A DNA stretch of 32,498 nt, taken from assembly GCA_001872945.1 (NCBI GenBank), contig MNYC01000019.1, positions 1-32,498 on the forward strand. The letters run 5' to 3'. Under the pieces are notes generated by a model. The model saw nothing but the letters and a program-made list of their open reading frames with translations, did no database searches and was not told the DNA's origin. This document shows, in pieces, positions 14,216-22,304 of this stretch. The stretch comes from a bacterium CG2_30_37_16 (GTDB taxonomy: Bacteria; Patescibacteriota; CPR2). Position 1 is the stretch's first letter. The number at the start of each line of letters is the position of its first letter. Made by a program: the position numbers and the translations under genes.

Positions 14216-16006
14216 TTATTTTTTAAGCATCGTGAAAAAGGCTTCTTGGGGGATATCTACCCGGCCCATTTTTTTCATTCTTTTCTTACCGGCTTTTTGT
14301 TTTTCCAGTAGCTTTCTTTTCCGGCTATAGTCACCGCCATAAAGTTTAGCAGTTACATCTTTTCGGAGGGCCGGAATGGATTCTCTGGCTATAATTTTTG
14401 AGCCAATTGCCGCTTGAAGGCTAATCTCGAACATTTGTTTTGGAATAACTTTACGCAAGTTTTCTAACACCGGGCGCCCAATATAACCCGCCTTTTGTCT
14501 TGGGATTATAACTGATAGCGGATCCACAATGTCACCGGCAATCAAAATATCAAGCTTCACCAAATCCCCGGGTTTATTACCGATAAAATCATAATTATAT
14601 GAGGCGTATCCGGAAGTCACTCTCTTTAAATTGTCATAAAATTCGGTGATAATTTCGGCTAGAGGAATTTCATAAGTAATGACTACGGTTGTTTCTTCAA
14701 GATATTTCATATCCTTGTAAAGACCCCTTGAGTCCGTACAAAGCTCCATAACCGCTCCCAAATATGACGACGGTGTAATAATTTCTAAAGATACATAAGG
14801 CTCGGCAATTTCTGCGATTACCGCCGGATCCGGCAACTCTGACGGATTATTTATACTTAAAACCTCGCTATTATTTTGTAAAACTTCATAAGATACGCTG
14901 GGAGTGGTTACCAAAAGATCAAGATCATATTCCCTCTCCAACCGCTCTCTGATAATATCAAGATGAAGAAGACCCAAAAACCCGCAACGGTAACCGAGAC
15001 CAAGTGCCGGTGAATTTTCCGGCTCAAAAGTGAGAGAGGCATCATTTAGTTGAAGTTTCTCTAAGGCGTCCCGAAGTTCCGAAGGTTCTCCATCAACCAT
15101 AAAGATAGATGCAAAAACATAAGGCTTGATATATTTAAACCCCGGCAACGGCATTATTTCTTCATTGTTTATTGTTTCTTGCTTATTGTTTTTTGTTTTT
15201 ATTATTGTGTCACCAACTTTAGCATCCCGTACGGATTTTAACCCCGTCACAATGTAGCCAATCTCCCCCTCTCCCAAACTTTCGGTGGGTACATATTGGG
15301 GTCTAAAATAACCCACTTCCAAAGCCTCAATTTCTTTATTAGTCGCCATAAATTTAATTTTGTCGCCTTTTTTTATCTGACCATCCTTGACCCGAACATA
15401 GGCGATAACACCCTTATAGGAATTAAAGACTGAATCAAAAATAAGAGCCCGCATTCTCGTACTATTCTTAAATTCCGGAGCCGGAATTCTTTTGCAAATA
15501 GCCTCTAAAAGCTCCTCGACGCCCGCGCCGTCTTTTCCCGAAGCTAAAATTATATCCTCTTTTTTAACCCCAATAACATTTATCATTTCCTCGGTTACTT
15601 TTTCAATCTCCGCCGAAGGTAGATCGATTTTGTTTATCACCGGGATAATTACCAGATTTTGATCCTGTGCTAACCGAAGATTGGTTAAAGTTTGAGCCTG
15701 AATTCCTTGAGTGGCATCAACCAACAAAACCGCGCCTTCCACGGCGGCAAGAGAACGTGAAACCTCATAAGTAAAATCAACATGTCCCGGAGTATCGATT
15801 AAGTTCAGCTGATAATTATTATAGCTCATCCTCACCGGCTGCAATTTAATAGTAATACCTCTTTCGCGTTCTAAATCCATCTGATCTAAAAGCTGCTCCT
15901 TCATCTCTCTTTTGGACACAGTTCCGGTAAATTCCAAAAGACGATCGGCCAATGTCGATTTACCGTGGTCAATATGAGCTATGATACAAAAGTTACGGAT
16001 ATTCAT
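14216..16006 (-). CDS. lepA: Elongation factor 4 (LepA), ribosomal back-translocase GTPase
   Basis: This 596-residue protein has normal length for the family. The G motifs are AHIDHGKS (10-17), DTPGHVDF (71-78) and NKID (125-128). Domain II, the EF-G-like domains and the LepA-specific C-terminal domain ending KRMKKMGRVDIPQEAFF are all present. It acts on the ribosome, where it is linked to back-translocation and to efficient initiation or assembly. An insertion of about 9 residues (KTKNNKQETINN, around 270-281) lies in a domain II loop and is encoded by TATTGTTT-type low-complexity DNA. The start is fixed by an extended -10 (TGTTATAAT) ending 6 nt before the ATG with no ribosome site, so the message is predicted to be leaderless. 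It is a single-gene unit, with gaps on both sides. Confidence 0.97.
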   Translation of the reverse strand: MNIRNFCIIAHIDHGKSTLADRLLEFTGTVSKREMKEQLLDQMDLERERGITIKLQPVRMSYNNYQLNLIDTPGHVDFTYEVSRSLAAVEGAVLLVDATQGIQAQTLTNLRLAQDQNLVIIPVINKIDLPSAEIEKVTEEMINVIGVKKEDIILASGKDGAGVEELLEAICKRIPAPEFKNSTRMRALIFDSVFNSYKGVIAYVRVKDGQIKKGDKIKFMATNKEIEALEVGYFRPQYVPTESLGEGEIGYIVTGLKSVRDAKVGDTIIKTKNNKQETINNEEIMPLPGFKYIKPYVFASIFMVDGEPSELRDALEKLQLNDASLTFEPENSPALGLGYRCGFLGLLHLDIIRERLEREYDLDLLVTTPSVSYEVLQNNSEVLSINNPSELPDPAVIAEIAEPYVSLEIITPSSYLGAVMELCTDSRGLYKDMKYLEETTVVITYEIPLAEIITEFYDNLKRVTSGYASYNYDFIGNKPGDLVKLDILIAGDIVDPLSVIIPRQKAGYIGRPVLENLRKVIPKQMFEISLQAAIGSKIIARESIPALRKDVTAKLYGGDYSRKRKLLEKQKAGKKRMKKMGRVDIPQEAFFTMLKK

Positions 16007-16012
16007 CTTGGA

Positions 16013-16041
16013 ATTATAACAAATTTAATGGTGTTTGAGAA
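16013..16041 (-). promoter_or_regulatory. Predicted leaderless promoter of lepA
   Basis: On the minus strand, TTCTCA (16036-16041), 17 bp and TATAAT (16013-16018) precede the ATG by 6 nt. TG one base upstream of the hexamer makes it an extended -10. Confidence 0.65.
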
Positions 16042-16061
16042 GTGTTGATGAAGGAGTAATA

Positions 16062-16175
16062 AATGCCAAATGTCCAATTACAAATTACAAATGAATGACA
16101 AATGATTAAATGTCAAAAATTAGGATTTTAGTCATTAGGGCTTGATTTGATATTTGGATTTTGTCATTTGACATT
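16062..16175. repeat. AT-rich inverted repeat, copy 2 of family B
   Basis: AATGCCAAATGTCCAATTAC at the left is mirrored by TTTTGTCATTTGACATT at the right. The middle has AAATGATTAAATGTC and GATTTGATATTTGG. It occupies most of the lepA-murJ gap and resembles 7585-7676 closely in its ends. Confidence 0.6.
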
Positions 16176-16184
16176 AAATTTATC

Positions 16185-17828
16185 CTAACTCTTGGCCAAA
16201 ACTCTTTTAATTTTAGACAGAATGTCTCTGGATTCCCTAATATTCATAAGAAGAGTAAGGACAAAATAAATTATGATAGAAATGGCAATTGACAAAATTG
16301 TCTGCGGGAATAAGCCTTTGGCAATCTTCCCGCCCGAAGCCTGAACTAACGGGTCAAATAAATAAAGTAAATAATGAGCCGCTATTCCCATAATGCTTGC
16401 CGCAAAAATCACTTTAATAAAATCAACTACAATTTCTCTGCTATAGAGATTTCCAACTTTTTTGTGCAAATAATATAAAGATAAAAGTAAATTGACGTAT
16501 CCGGCCAAGACAAATGCCAAAGCAACCCCGCCAATACCAAGTTTTCCTTCATGGCCGGTAATTGGCATATAAACGTACGGCAAAGTGACGCTGCCGATGG
16601 CGTTAACAATCATGGAAATAATTGCAATTTTTAGCGGTGTTTTTGTATCCTGAAAAACATAAAAAGTCCTAGTTAAGAGCGGAAGTAAGCCTTGGGCAAC
16701 TAAACCTAAAGCAAATGCCCCCAGAACATAAGCGGTGGGTCCGGTACTTTGCCAAGTAAAATTACCAATCCCAAATATCAAACGGACAATTTGCGCCCGA
16801 AGCACAATAAGGCCAATTGATGCCGGCACCATAAAATATAAAATTCTTCTAAAACTTAGGGAAAACGCTGACCTAAAATCCTCATATCGTTTTTGGGCAA
16901 TCGACTCGGACAAAAATGGGAAAACAGCCGTGGCAATAGCTACGCCGAAAACAATAGTGGGCAGACCCTGAATGCTGTTTGCATAATTTAAAATGGCAAT
17001 TCCTCCGGCAAAATAAGAAGCCATTATGGTGTCAACAAGCAAATTAATTTGGGTGATTCCAATAGTAATGCTTCGCGGCACCATCAGTTTTACAATTTTT
17101 CTTATTCCGGCATCTTTAAAATCAAAAACTCTCTGAAATCTAAAACCGGTATCCCTAACGGCGGGTAATTGAATTAAAGCATGCAAGCTGGCCCCTATAA
17201 TAACACCAATCGCAAGTCCATAAACGGGAATGGCCATATGTTCTGCTAAAAAGACGGCTGACAAAATGATGGTGATATTGTAAATAAGCGGGGCCACGGA
17301 ATAGGCCACGAACTTTTTAAAGGAATTTAATATTCCGGAAAAAACCGCAGAGATGCACATAAATATCGGCGACAAAAGTAAAATTCGAGTGGTGTTTACG
17401 GTAATATCCATCATATTAACACCCGACACAATTTTTCCTTTAAATCCCGGCACCAAAAGCGGAACCAAAAAAGGAGCAAAAACAGCAATTAAGATGGCGG
17501 CGACAATTGACGTTATCAGCATTAAATTTAAAAAAGAATTCGCCAGTTTCCAGGCCGCCTCTCTTTTTTCTTCAACCAGCCTCTCAATAAAAATAGGAAT
17601 AAAAGCCGCGGACAAAGCGCCGTAAATTAGAATATTAAAAATAAGATCGGGCAACCTAAAGCTTGCCGTATAAATTTCGGCGAAATGATTAGTGCCAAAC
17701 ATGGCCGCAATAATTCTTTCACGGTATAAACCCAAAATGTTGGAAAGCAGAGACGTTAAACCTAAAATAATGGCCGCCGAACCGATCGTCAGTTTCTTTT
17801 TGGATATCTCATACAAGTATTTTTTCAC
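16185..17828 (-). CDS. murJ: Lipid II flippase MurJ (MviN)
   Basis: This protein of about 547 residues has fourteen hydrophobic segments and the family signature near the N-terminus: LTSLLSNILGLYRERIIAAMFG, then FAEIYTASFRLPDLIFNILIYGALSAAF. PRSITIGITQINLLVDTIMAS and YANSIQGLPTIVFGVAIATAVFPFLS follow in the usual order. MurJ flips lipid II to the outer face for peptidoglycan synthesis, the step upstream of UppP-dependent carrier recycling. There is no ATG: the frame can start at TTG (17831) or GTG (17828). I chose GTG because an extended -10 (TGTTAAAAT) ends exactly 6 nt before it, matching the leaderless pattern of lepA and others. The divergent gene at 17927 shares the intergenic region. 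Confidence 0.93.
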   Translation of the reverse strand: MKKYLYEISKKKLTIGSAAIILGLTSLLSNILGLYRERIIAAMFGTNHFAEIYTASFRLPDLIFNILIYGALSAAFIPIFIERLVEEKREAAWKLANSFLNLMLITSIVAAILIAVFAPFLVPLLVPGFKGKIVSGVNMMDITVNTTRILLLSPIFMCISAVFSGILNSFKKFVAYSVAPLIYNITIILSAVFLAEHMAIPVYGLAIGVIIGASLHALIQLPAVRDTGFRFQRVFDFKDAGIRKIVKLMVPRSITIGITQINLLVDTIMASYFAGGIAILNYANSIQGLPTIVFGVAIATAVFPFLSESIAQKRYEDFRSAFSLSFRRILYFMVPASIGLIVLRAQIVRLIFGIGNFTWQSTGPTAYVLGAFALGLVAQGLLPLLTRTFYVFQDTKTPLKIAIISMIVNAIGSVTLPYVYMPITGHEGKLGIGGVALAFVLAGYVNLLLSLYYLHKKVGNLYSREIVVDFIKVIFAASIMGIAAHYLLYLFDPLVQASGGKIAKGLFPQTILSIAISIIIYFVLTLLMNIRESRDILSKIKRVLAKS

Positions 17829-17834
17829 CAACCC

Positions 17835-17863
17835 ATTTTAACATTTTTTGCAGTTGGTTTGAA
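17835..17863 (-). promoter_or_regulatory. Predicted leaderless promoter of murJ
   Basis: On the minus strand, TTCAAA (17858-17863), 17 bp and TAAAAT (17835-17840, with TG one base upstream) lie 6 nt before the GTG at 17828. Confidence 0.5.
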
Positions 17864-17881
17864 GTAGGAAAAATAATTTTG

Positions 17882-17890
17882 TGTTATAAT
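17882..17890 (+). promoter_or_regulatory. Extended -10 promoter of the 17927 orphan gene
   Basis: TGTTATAAT gives an extended -10. No good -35 is seen at 17 bp. The predicted start near 17897 leaves a leader of about 30 nt containing AAAGGAG, unlike the leaderless murJ promoter on the other strand. Confidence 0.6.
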
Positions 17891-17926
17891 GGCGAAAGCA
17901 CATTACCAACCAAAGGAGTGATTAAG

Positions 17927-18361
17927 TTGTTTGGAAAATTATTGGAAGCCAAAGTAATTTATATAAAGAAACGTCACCTTCATCAAATGCATGACCTGTT
18001 TGGTTCCAACAAATATGGATATTCTACCTTAGGCTCAGATTGTATATGGATAAAGGATCAAAACATCATAAATAATCTAAGTAGCGTTTTTAAAGAAAAG
18101 GAACTCTTTGAAGACATTGGTCCAATCGAAGAAGAAGGTGGAAATTTCGGACATGTCTATACTTGCTATAACATCAACGTAATTTCTGAAGACATGAAAA
18201 ATATTATTTTTATCATGCATGTCAGAGAAAATTATGCCAATGTTCTAAGCGGAGAAAATTGGAACAACATTCGCGGATACAAATATACCGGCGATATAAA
18301 ACTTCAAGATCAAATTGAAGCAATATGCAAAAACCTGCCAAAAGACTATAAAATTTACTAA
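17927..18361 (+). CDS. Hypothetical soluble protein, 144 aa
   Basis: I do not recognise this family. The start is TTG at 17927, set by AAGGAG 8 nt upstream; the frame is open earlier but overlaps the promoter. The protein starts with the basic segment LFGKLLEAKVIYIKKRHLHQMHD and continues with alternating beta-like stretches (GHVYTCYNINVISEDM, NIIFIMHVRENYANVL), ending in a helical region with KLQDQIEAICKNLPKDYKIY. It has no membrane helix or signal peptide, and three cysteines without a metal-site pattern. It is a single-gene unit with its own promoter and terminator, transcribed away from murJ. Confidence 0.65.
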   Translation: MFGKLLEAKVIYIKKRHLHQMHDLFGSNKYGYSTLGSDCIWIKDQNIINNLSSVFKEKELFEDIGPIEEEGGNFGHVYTCYNINVISEDMKNIIFIMHVRENYANVLSGENWNNIRGYKYTGDIKLQDQIEAICKNLPKDYKIY

Positions 18362-18379
18362 GGGAGAATATAAAAACAT

Positions 18380-18407
18380 AGCGGAGTAATAACCTCCGCT
18401 TTTTTTA
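18380..18407 (+). terminator. Terminator of the 17927 orphan gene
   Basis: AGCGGAG (18380-18386), a 7-nt loop and CTCCGCT (18394-18400) are followed by seven T residues and more T-rich sequence. The stem starts 18 bp after the stop codon. Confidence 0.9.
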
Positions 18408-18481
18408 TTTTTTTTGTTTATTTAGAAATTAGGATTTAGGATTTCATTTGATATTTTTAATTCGACATTTGACATTAATTC

Positions 18482-18533
18482 ATAGATTCCGGATCAAATG
18501 ATTGTATTTTTTAAATGAATGTCCGGAAAGACA
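18482..18533. repeat. Partial copy of the 86-bp repeat (family A, copy 3)
   Basis: It carries ATAGATTCCGGATCAAATG, ATTGTATTTT and GAATGTCCGGAAAGACA, which is the right 50 bp of copies 1 and 2. The left dRS3-like arm is missing; in its place (18424-18478) is a family B AT-rich fragment ending CATTTGACATTAA. It lies about 55 bp before pilN. Confidence 0.7.
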
Positions 18534-18589
18534 AGGGGAAGACTTGTATTATTTTCCAAAAAAAGTAAACTATTATAAGAGGGTAAAAA

Positions 18590-19126
18590 ATGGGAATCAA
18601 CCTTCTTCCAAACCAGGAAGTTGTAACCGAAAACAAAAATACAAATTTCTTAGCAATTATGATTGTTTTGTCAACATGCTTAATTGTTTTAGGTATTTTT
18701 GGAACAAGATATTTAATAAATAGTCTTAAGATTAAGAAACTCAATTCCAATATCGCTTCAGCAGATCAAAACATCTCCGATCTTCAAGTATATATAGACA
18801 GCTATGATACTTATAAGAGTAATGACATTACTAAAGCTTTACAAAGCCGGAAGCTTATTTCGCCTATTTTGGATGCAGCTGAAAAGAAATCTCCAAGTTA
18901 CATAAAAATAACGAAAATAGAAATCATCAAAGATGGTGCTTTAGTTCTTAATGGTGAAGCAAAAAACGATAACAACCAAGGGTTCACCAATATGACTAAA
19001 TTTATAAATTTATTGGAATCCGAAGCCGGAATGAGTGTTTCGAAAATTAATAACCCACGTGCTACAGACCAAACGATTATTTTTAGCGTCGAACTAAAGG
19101 GCACACCGAAAGAGATAAAAAAATAA
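18590..19126 (+). CDS. pilN: Type IV pilus inner-membrane assembly protein PilN
   Basis: This 178-residue protein starts with MGINLLPNQEV, matching the conserved INLLP segment through which PilN binds PilM in the cytoplasm. One membrane helix follows (about 19-44), then a coiled-coil-like region (KIKKLNSNIASADQNISDLQ) and a small ferredoxin-like periplasmic-type domain (KITKIEIIKDGALVLNGEA). PilN pairs with PilO to form the alignment subcomplex. GAGGG lies about 6 nt before the ATG. It is the first gene of an eight-gene plus-strand pilus operon, and its stop overlaps the pilO start (TAATG). pilM is not next to it, so the PilM, PilB and PilT components must be elsewhere. Confidence 0.85.
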   Translation: MGINLLPNQEVVTENKNTNFLAIMIVLSTCLIVLGIFGTRYLINSLKIKKLNSNIASADQNISDLQVYIDSYDTYKSNDITKALQSRKLISPILDAAEKKSPSYIKITKIEIIKDGALVLNGEAKNDNNQGFTNMTKFINLLESEAGMSVSKINNPRATDQTIIFSVELKGTPKEIKK

Positions 19127-19689
19127 TGCTATTAGAACAAGGTCAACGACCAAAAAAAATAAGAAAACCAATCGGCATACCGGCCTTCATTTTTTGCTTA
19201 GTGCTAATTGCGTCATTATGTTACTTTATAAACACAAAGATTAAAGGACAAAACCAGACTATCAACAACAACATTAAAACACTAGCAGAAAAAAAGGAAA
19301 CAACCGAAGAATTTGAAAATCTAAAACAAATCTGGCCAACATTACCCAAAGACATCGATATATTGAAAAAAACAAATGATAATCTTGCTCTTAAAAAAGC
19401 AGATCAAAAACAAATAATTGCCGAGATTGAAAGGACAGCAGTCGAAGCCAAACTTATTTTAAAAGAAATTAAAATTGATATAACCAAAGGTAAGGTTTAC
19501 CAATCAACGCTTACCGGAAAATACGAAGATATTAAAACATTTATCAAAAAAGCCGAAAATAATAATCTTGTATTAACTATGAACATTTTTAGAATTGAAC
19601 CAAAAAAGGACGAAAACCATGCACATCTAGAAGACGAGATGGACATGAATTTTTATCTTGAAATTAGCGCTTTTGGAGACAAAAAATGA
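19126..19689 (+). CDS. pilO: Type IV pilus assembly protein PilO
   Basis: This 187-residue protein has a basic cytoplasmic tail, one membrane helix (about 18-36), a coiled coil (INNNIKTLAEKKETTEEFEN) and a C-terminal domain of the PilO type with alternating strands (LILKEIKIDITKGKVYQSTL, EDIKTFIKKAENNNLVLTMN). Its position directly after pilN, with a 1-nt overlap, and a matching topology support the call more than sequence signatures do. It forms the PilN-PilO heterodimer that links the motor to the pilus platform. Confidence 0.8.
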   Translation: MLLEQGQRPKKIRKPIGIPAFIFCLVLIASLCYFINTKIKGQNQTINNNIKTLAEKKETTEEFENLKQIWPTLPKDIDILKKTNDNLALKKADQKQIIAEIERTAVEAKLILKEIKIDITKGKVYQSTLTGKYEDIKTFIKKAENNNLVLTMNIFRIEPKKDENHAHLEDEMDMNFYLEISAFGDKK

Positions 19690-19970
19690 ATACCAATCGA
19701 AATATTATAGAAATGATTATTTTAAGCATAGTAGCAATAACTTGTTCTTGTCTTTTTGTCCTTATTCAATTTTTTGCAGACAGCAAAAAAGAAAAGGATT
19801 TAAGACAAGGGCAGGAAATAACAGAGAAAGAAAAAATTTTTATTCAAGGTCTGCAGAGAATAGAATTGGGCGGCAACCGAAAAGTATTGGAAGATTTAAG
19901 TAAAATGGAAGATTTTTACGTCTCCTTAGAGGAAACGAATAAAGGCAAAACTAATCCGTTTAAATACTAG
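19686..19970 (+). CDS. Small membrane protein with a PilP-like C-terminal motif
   Basis: This 94-residue protein has an N-terminal membrane helix (about 7-31, ending near CSCLFVLIQFF) and a charged, mostly helical tail that ends in KGKTNPFKY. PilP proteins of Gram-negative bacteria carry a G-R-x-x/N-P-F motif after a disordered linker. The position after pilN and pilO and this ending suggest a miniature PilP equivalent lacking the beta-domain that binds the outer-membrane secretin. That would suit a cell without a classical outer membrane. The ATG overlaps pilO by 4 nt (ATGA). The link to PilP is inference from order and one short motif. Confidence 0.55.
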   Translation: MNTNRNIIEMIILSIVAITCSCLFVLIQFFADSKKEKDLRQGQEITEKEKIFIQGLQRIELGGNRKVLEDLSKMEDFYVSLEETNKGKTNPFKY

Positions 19971-19977
19971 GACTAAA

Positions 19978-21186
19978 ATGCCAACTTATGACATTCAAGC
20001 TAAAAATAATCAAGGAAAAATTATTTCCGGTAAGATTCTTGCATCCTCCGAGGAAGAGGCTTACCGAAAAATGGTTAAATCCGGCCTAATACCGAAATCT
20101 ATTATTGAAATTCCGGAAGCTTTTGATATAAAAAAATTTTTAAATCAATATTCCAGAATAAGTCTTAAGGCTCTTATGTTTTTTTCCAAGCAGCTTTCAT
20201 CAATGGTTGGTGCCGGTCTTCCGATAGCAAGATGCTTGGAAACTCTTGCTGAAGAAGAAGAAAATGAGAATTTTGCAAGGATAATAAAAGCTGTTTCAGC
20301 AGAAATACAGAGCGGCATCGCTTTTAATGAAGCTTTAAGCAAATATCCCAAGGTTTTTCCAAAAATATACATTAAGGGCGTAAAAGCCGGTGAAGCGGCC
20401 GGCGAGCTTGATAAAATTCTGGGGAAACTTTCTACTCAATTAGAAAATGATTACGAAACAATCTCCAGAATTAGAAGTGCTATGATGTATCCCATTTTTG
20501 TGTTGGTAATCCTTGTTGCGGTTGGCGTTGCTTTGCTTACTTGGGTTATTCCACAAATAAAAGGAATTTTTGTTGATACCGGAATGGTTCTTCCCCTTCC
20601 TACACGGCTATTAATCGGCTTGAGCGATGCTATAATCCACTACGGCTTAATAATGCTAGGCGGTTTAGTTGGAGCTCTTTTTGGTTTCAAATATTATATT
20701 AATACGGAACAAGGTAGATTTTTATGGGACAGTTTTAAGTTAAAAATCCCTGTTTTAGGAAAATTATTTCAAAAAGTATATATGGATAGGTTTACCGGCA
20801 CCCTCGGAACTCTCCTTGCGGCAGGATTACCGATATTAGAAGCAATCGAGATTACCGGCGAAGCAATAGGCAACAAAAAATACCAGTCATTTTTAATGAA
20901 TGCTAGGGAAGTGGTTAAAGATGGCACGCCGCTTTCAGTTCCGGTTAAGGAAAGTAAGTTATTTCCACGAATGGTTTCACAAATGCTAGTTGTGGGCGAA
21001 GAAACCGGCAAAACCGATGAATCTCTCGATGAATTAGAGAAATTTTATCACCGAGAAGTAGAAATAATAGTAAAAAGCATTTCTTCTTTAATTGAGCCTG
21101 TCTTAATCCTTATAATCGGCTTAGCCGTATCCGCTTTAATTGCTTCCATCATTTGGCCAATATATAATTTAACCAATTCGTTATAG
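19978..21186 (+). CDS. pilC: Type IV pilus platform protein PilC (GspF family)
   Basis: This 402-residue polytopic protein is of standard length. It has an N-terminal segment TYDIQAKNNQGKIISGKILA, then two GspF domains. The first has LMFFSKQLSSMVGAGLPIARCLETL (about 64-88) and the second MDRFTGTLGTLLAAGLPILEAIEIT (about 267-291), each followed by conserved EAA-type helices and a long hydrophobic helix (about 165-190, 210-235 and 370-395). It forms the inner-membrane platform turned by the PilB/PilT motors. It lies 7 nt after the upstream gene and 2 nt before the next. Confidence 0.95.
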   Translation: MPTYDIQAKNNQGKIISGKILASSEEEAYRKMVKSGLIPKSIIEIPEAFDIKKFLNQYSRISLKALMFFSKQLSSMVGAGLPIARCLETLAEEEENENFARIIKAVSAEIQSGIAFNEALSKYPKVFPKIYIKGVKAGEAAGELDKILGKLSTQLENDYETISRIRSAMMYPIFVLVILVAVGVALLTWVIPQIKGIFVDTGMVLPLPTRLLIGLSDAIIHYGLIMLGGLVGALFGFKYYINTEQGRFLWDSFKLKIPVLGKLFQKVYMDRFTGTLGTLLAAGLPILEAIEITGEAIGNKKYQSFLMNAREVVKDGTPLSVPVKESKLFPRMVSQMLVVGEETGKTDESLDELEKFYHREVEIIVKSISSLIEPVLILIIGLAVSALIASIIWPIYNLTNSL

Positions 21187-21188
21187 AT

Positions 21189-21782
21189 ATGAATAAGATA
21201 TATTTCTTTTCAAACCGGCAAAAAGGCATGTCCTTAATTGAAATGATCGCGGTTATAGCTATTATTGGGATTTTATCAAGCGTTTCAGTAGTCGGCTATA
21301 AAAGTTTAAGTAAAAGAAATAGGATAACTATTGCAACGGAAGAGATAAGATCTGCACTTATCGAAACCCAAAATCTTGCCATGGCTCCAAATAATCCCGC
21401 AAATTCAAAAAGTTACGGAGCCTATTTTAAGAAATCATCTGATGACTATTACATTTTTAAAGACACTAATAACAACAGAAACTACGATTCCGGAGAAGAA
21501 ATTAAAAAAAACACGCTAAAAAACTATAGAGTCAAAATAGATAAAATTTCCGGGAACGGGGAAAGTAATGAAGTATCGGTCATTTTTAATATACCAAAAG
21601 AAAACAACTACGAAATTTATAATAAAGATATTTTTTTCAATCCTATCGGTACCGCAAACGGTAAGGGCAGTGTAGCTGCCGGCAAAGAAGGAAACGGTTC
21701 AATTGAAATATTATCGGAAGATGGATCCCAAACCAAAACCGTAACTATCAATTGTTATTCAGGGTTAATAAGCACAAAGTAA
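21189..21782 (+). CDS. Minor prepilin, GspH/FimU-like
   Basis: This 197-residue protein has a prepilin peptidase site, RQKG/MSLIEM, with cleavage after G13 and glutamate at +5, then the hydrophobic helix IAVIAIIGILSSVSVVGYKSL. The segment ATEEIRSALIETQNLAMAP is typical of GspH/FimT/FimU pseudopilins. The C-terminal domain is Asn- and Lys-rich beta-type (SYGAYFKKSSDDYYIF, DSGEEIKKNTLKNYRVKI). It is the first of four consecutive minor prepilin genes in the same order as fimU-pilV-pilW-pilX of pseudomonads, so it probably belongs to the pilus-priming tip complex. Translation is likely coupled to pilC. Confidence 0.8.
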   Translation: MNKIYFFSNRQKGMSLIEMIAVIAIIGILSSVSVVGYKSLSKRNRITIATEEIRSALIETQNLAMAPNNPANSKSYGAYFKKSSDDYYIFKDTNNNRNYDSGEEIKKNTLKNYRVKIDKISGNGESNEVSVIFNIPKENNYEIYNKDIFFNPIGTANGKGSVAAGKEGNGSIEILSEDGSQTKTVTINCYSGLISTK

Positions 21783-21786
21783 AATA

Positions 21787-22302
21787 ATGAAATATAAAAT
21801 TCGAAAAATAAATAGCAGCGGTTTCGGCCTTTTAGAAGTTATAGTTGCCTTAGGAATTATTATTACTGTTGAGGTGTCAATATTAAGCTTAAGTGCCTCC
21901 AGCATTAAGCTGGGAACTTTAAGCCGCCAAAGGACTCAGGCCACGGAAATTGCCAGACAAGGACTGGAAGTTGTTAGGAATATCAGAGATTCCAATTGGG
22001 CTTCTGGTGTCTTATGGAATAATTCTTTCACTACAGATGATTGGTATAAAATAAAATTTAACGATGTTAGCGCGACTAACAAATACTGGGAATTAATCAA
22101 GGTCGTTTCCCCTACTCCTAGGGAAGAAACAATAACAATTGATGGGGTTAACTTTACAAGGGAAATCGAAATAAAGAATAAGACGGCAAAGTTTGATGAC
22201 ACCACAGATATCGATTATGCTGACGTTAAGGTAATAATAAAATGGGGAAATACAAATACCAAAAAAATCGAAATAACCGAGTATTTAACTAATTGGAAAT
22301 AA
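21787..22302 (+). CDS. Minor prepilin, PilV-like
   Basis: This 171-residue protein is processed after G12 (NSSG/FGLLEVIVALGII, glutamate at +5). It has the PilV-type region TEIARQGLEVVRNIRDSNW (about 55-73), a beta-rich domain with ITIDGVNFTREIEIKN, and ends ADVKVIIKWGNTNTKKIEIT, as PilV/GspI-type proteins do. It lies 4 nt after the FimU-like gene, and 2 nt separate its stop from the ATG of the VWA pilin, so the tip-complex genes are tightly linked. Confidence 0.8.
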   Translation: MKYKIRKINSSGFGLLEVIVALGIIITVEVSILSLSASSIKLGTLSRQRTQATEIARQGLEVVRNIRDSNWASGVLWNNSFTTDDWYKIKFNDVSATNKYWELIKVVSPTPREETITIDGVNFTREIEIKNKTAKFDDTTDIDYADVKVIIKWGNTNTKKIEITEYLTNWK

Positions 22303-22304
22303 AA

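Noticed and set aside
7585-18478. Family B AT-rich repeats considered as a CRISPR-like array
   Set aside because: Copies are scattered singly between genes, differ in length and have no regular spacers.
18502-18750. ORFs over the pilN start on both strands
   Set aside because: Shadows of pilN and the upstream repeat; pilN itself has a convincing start and motif.
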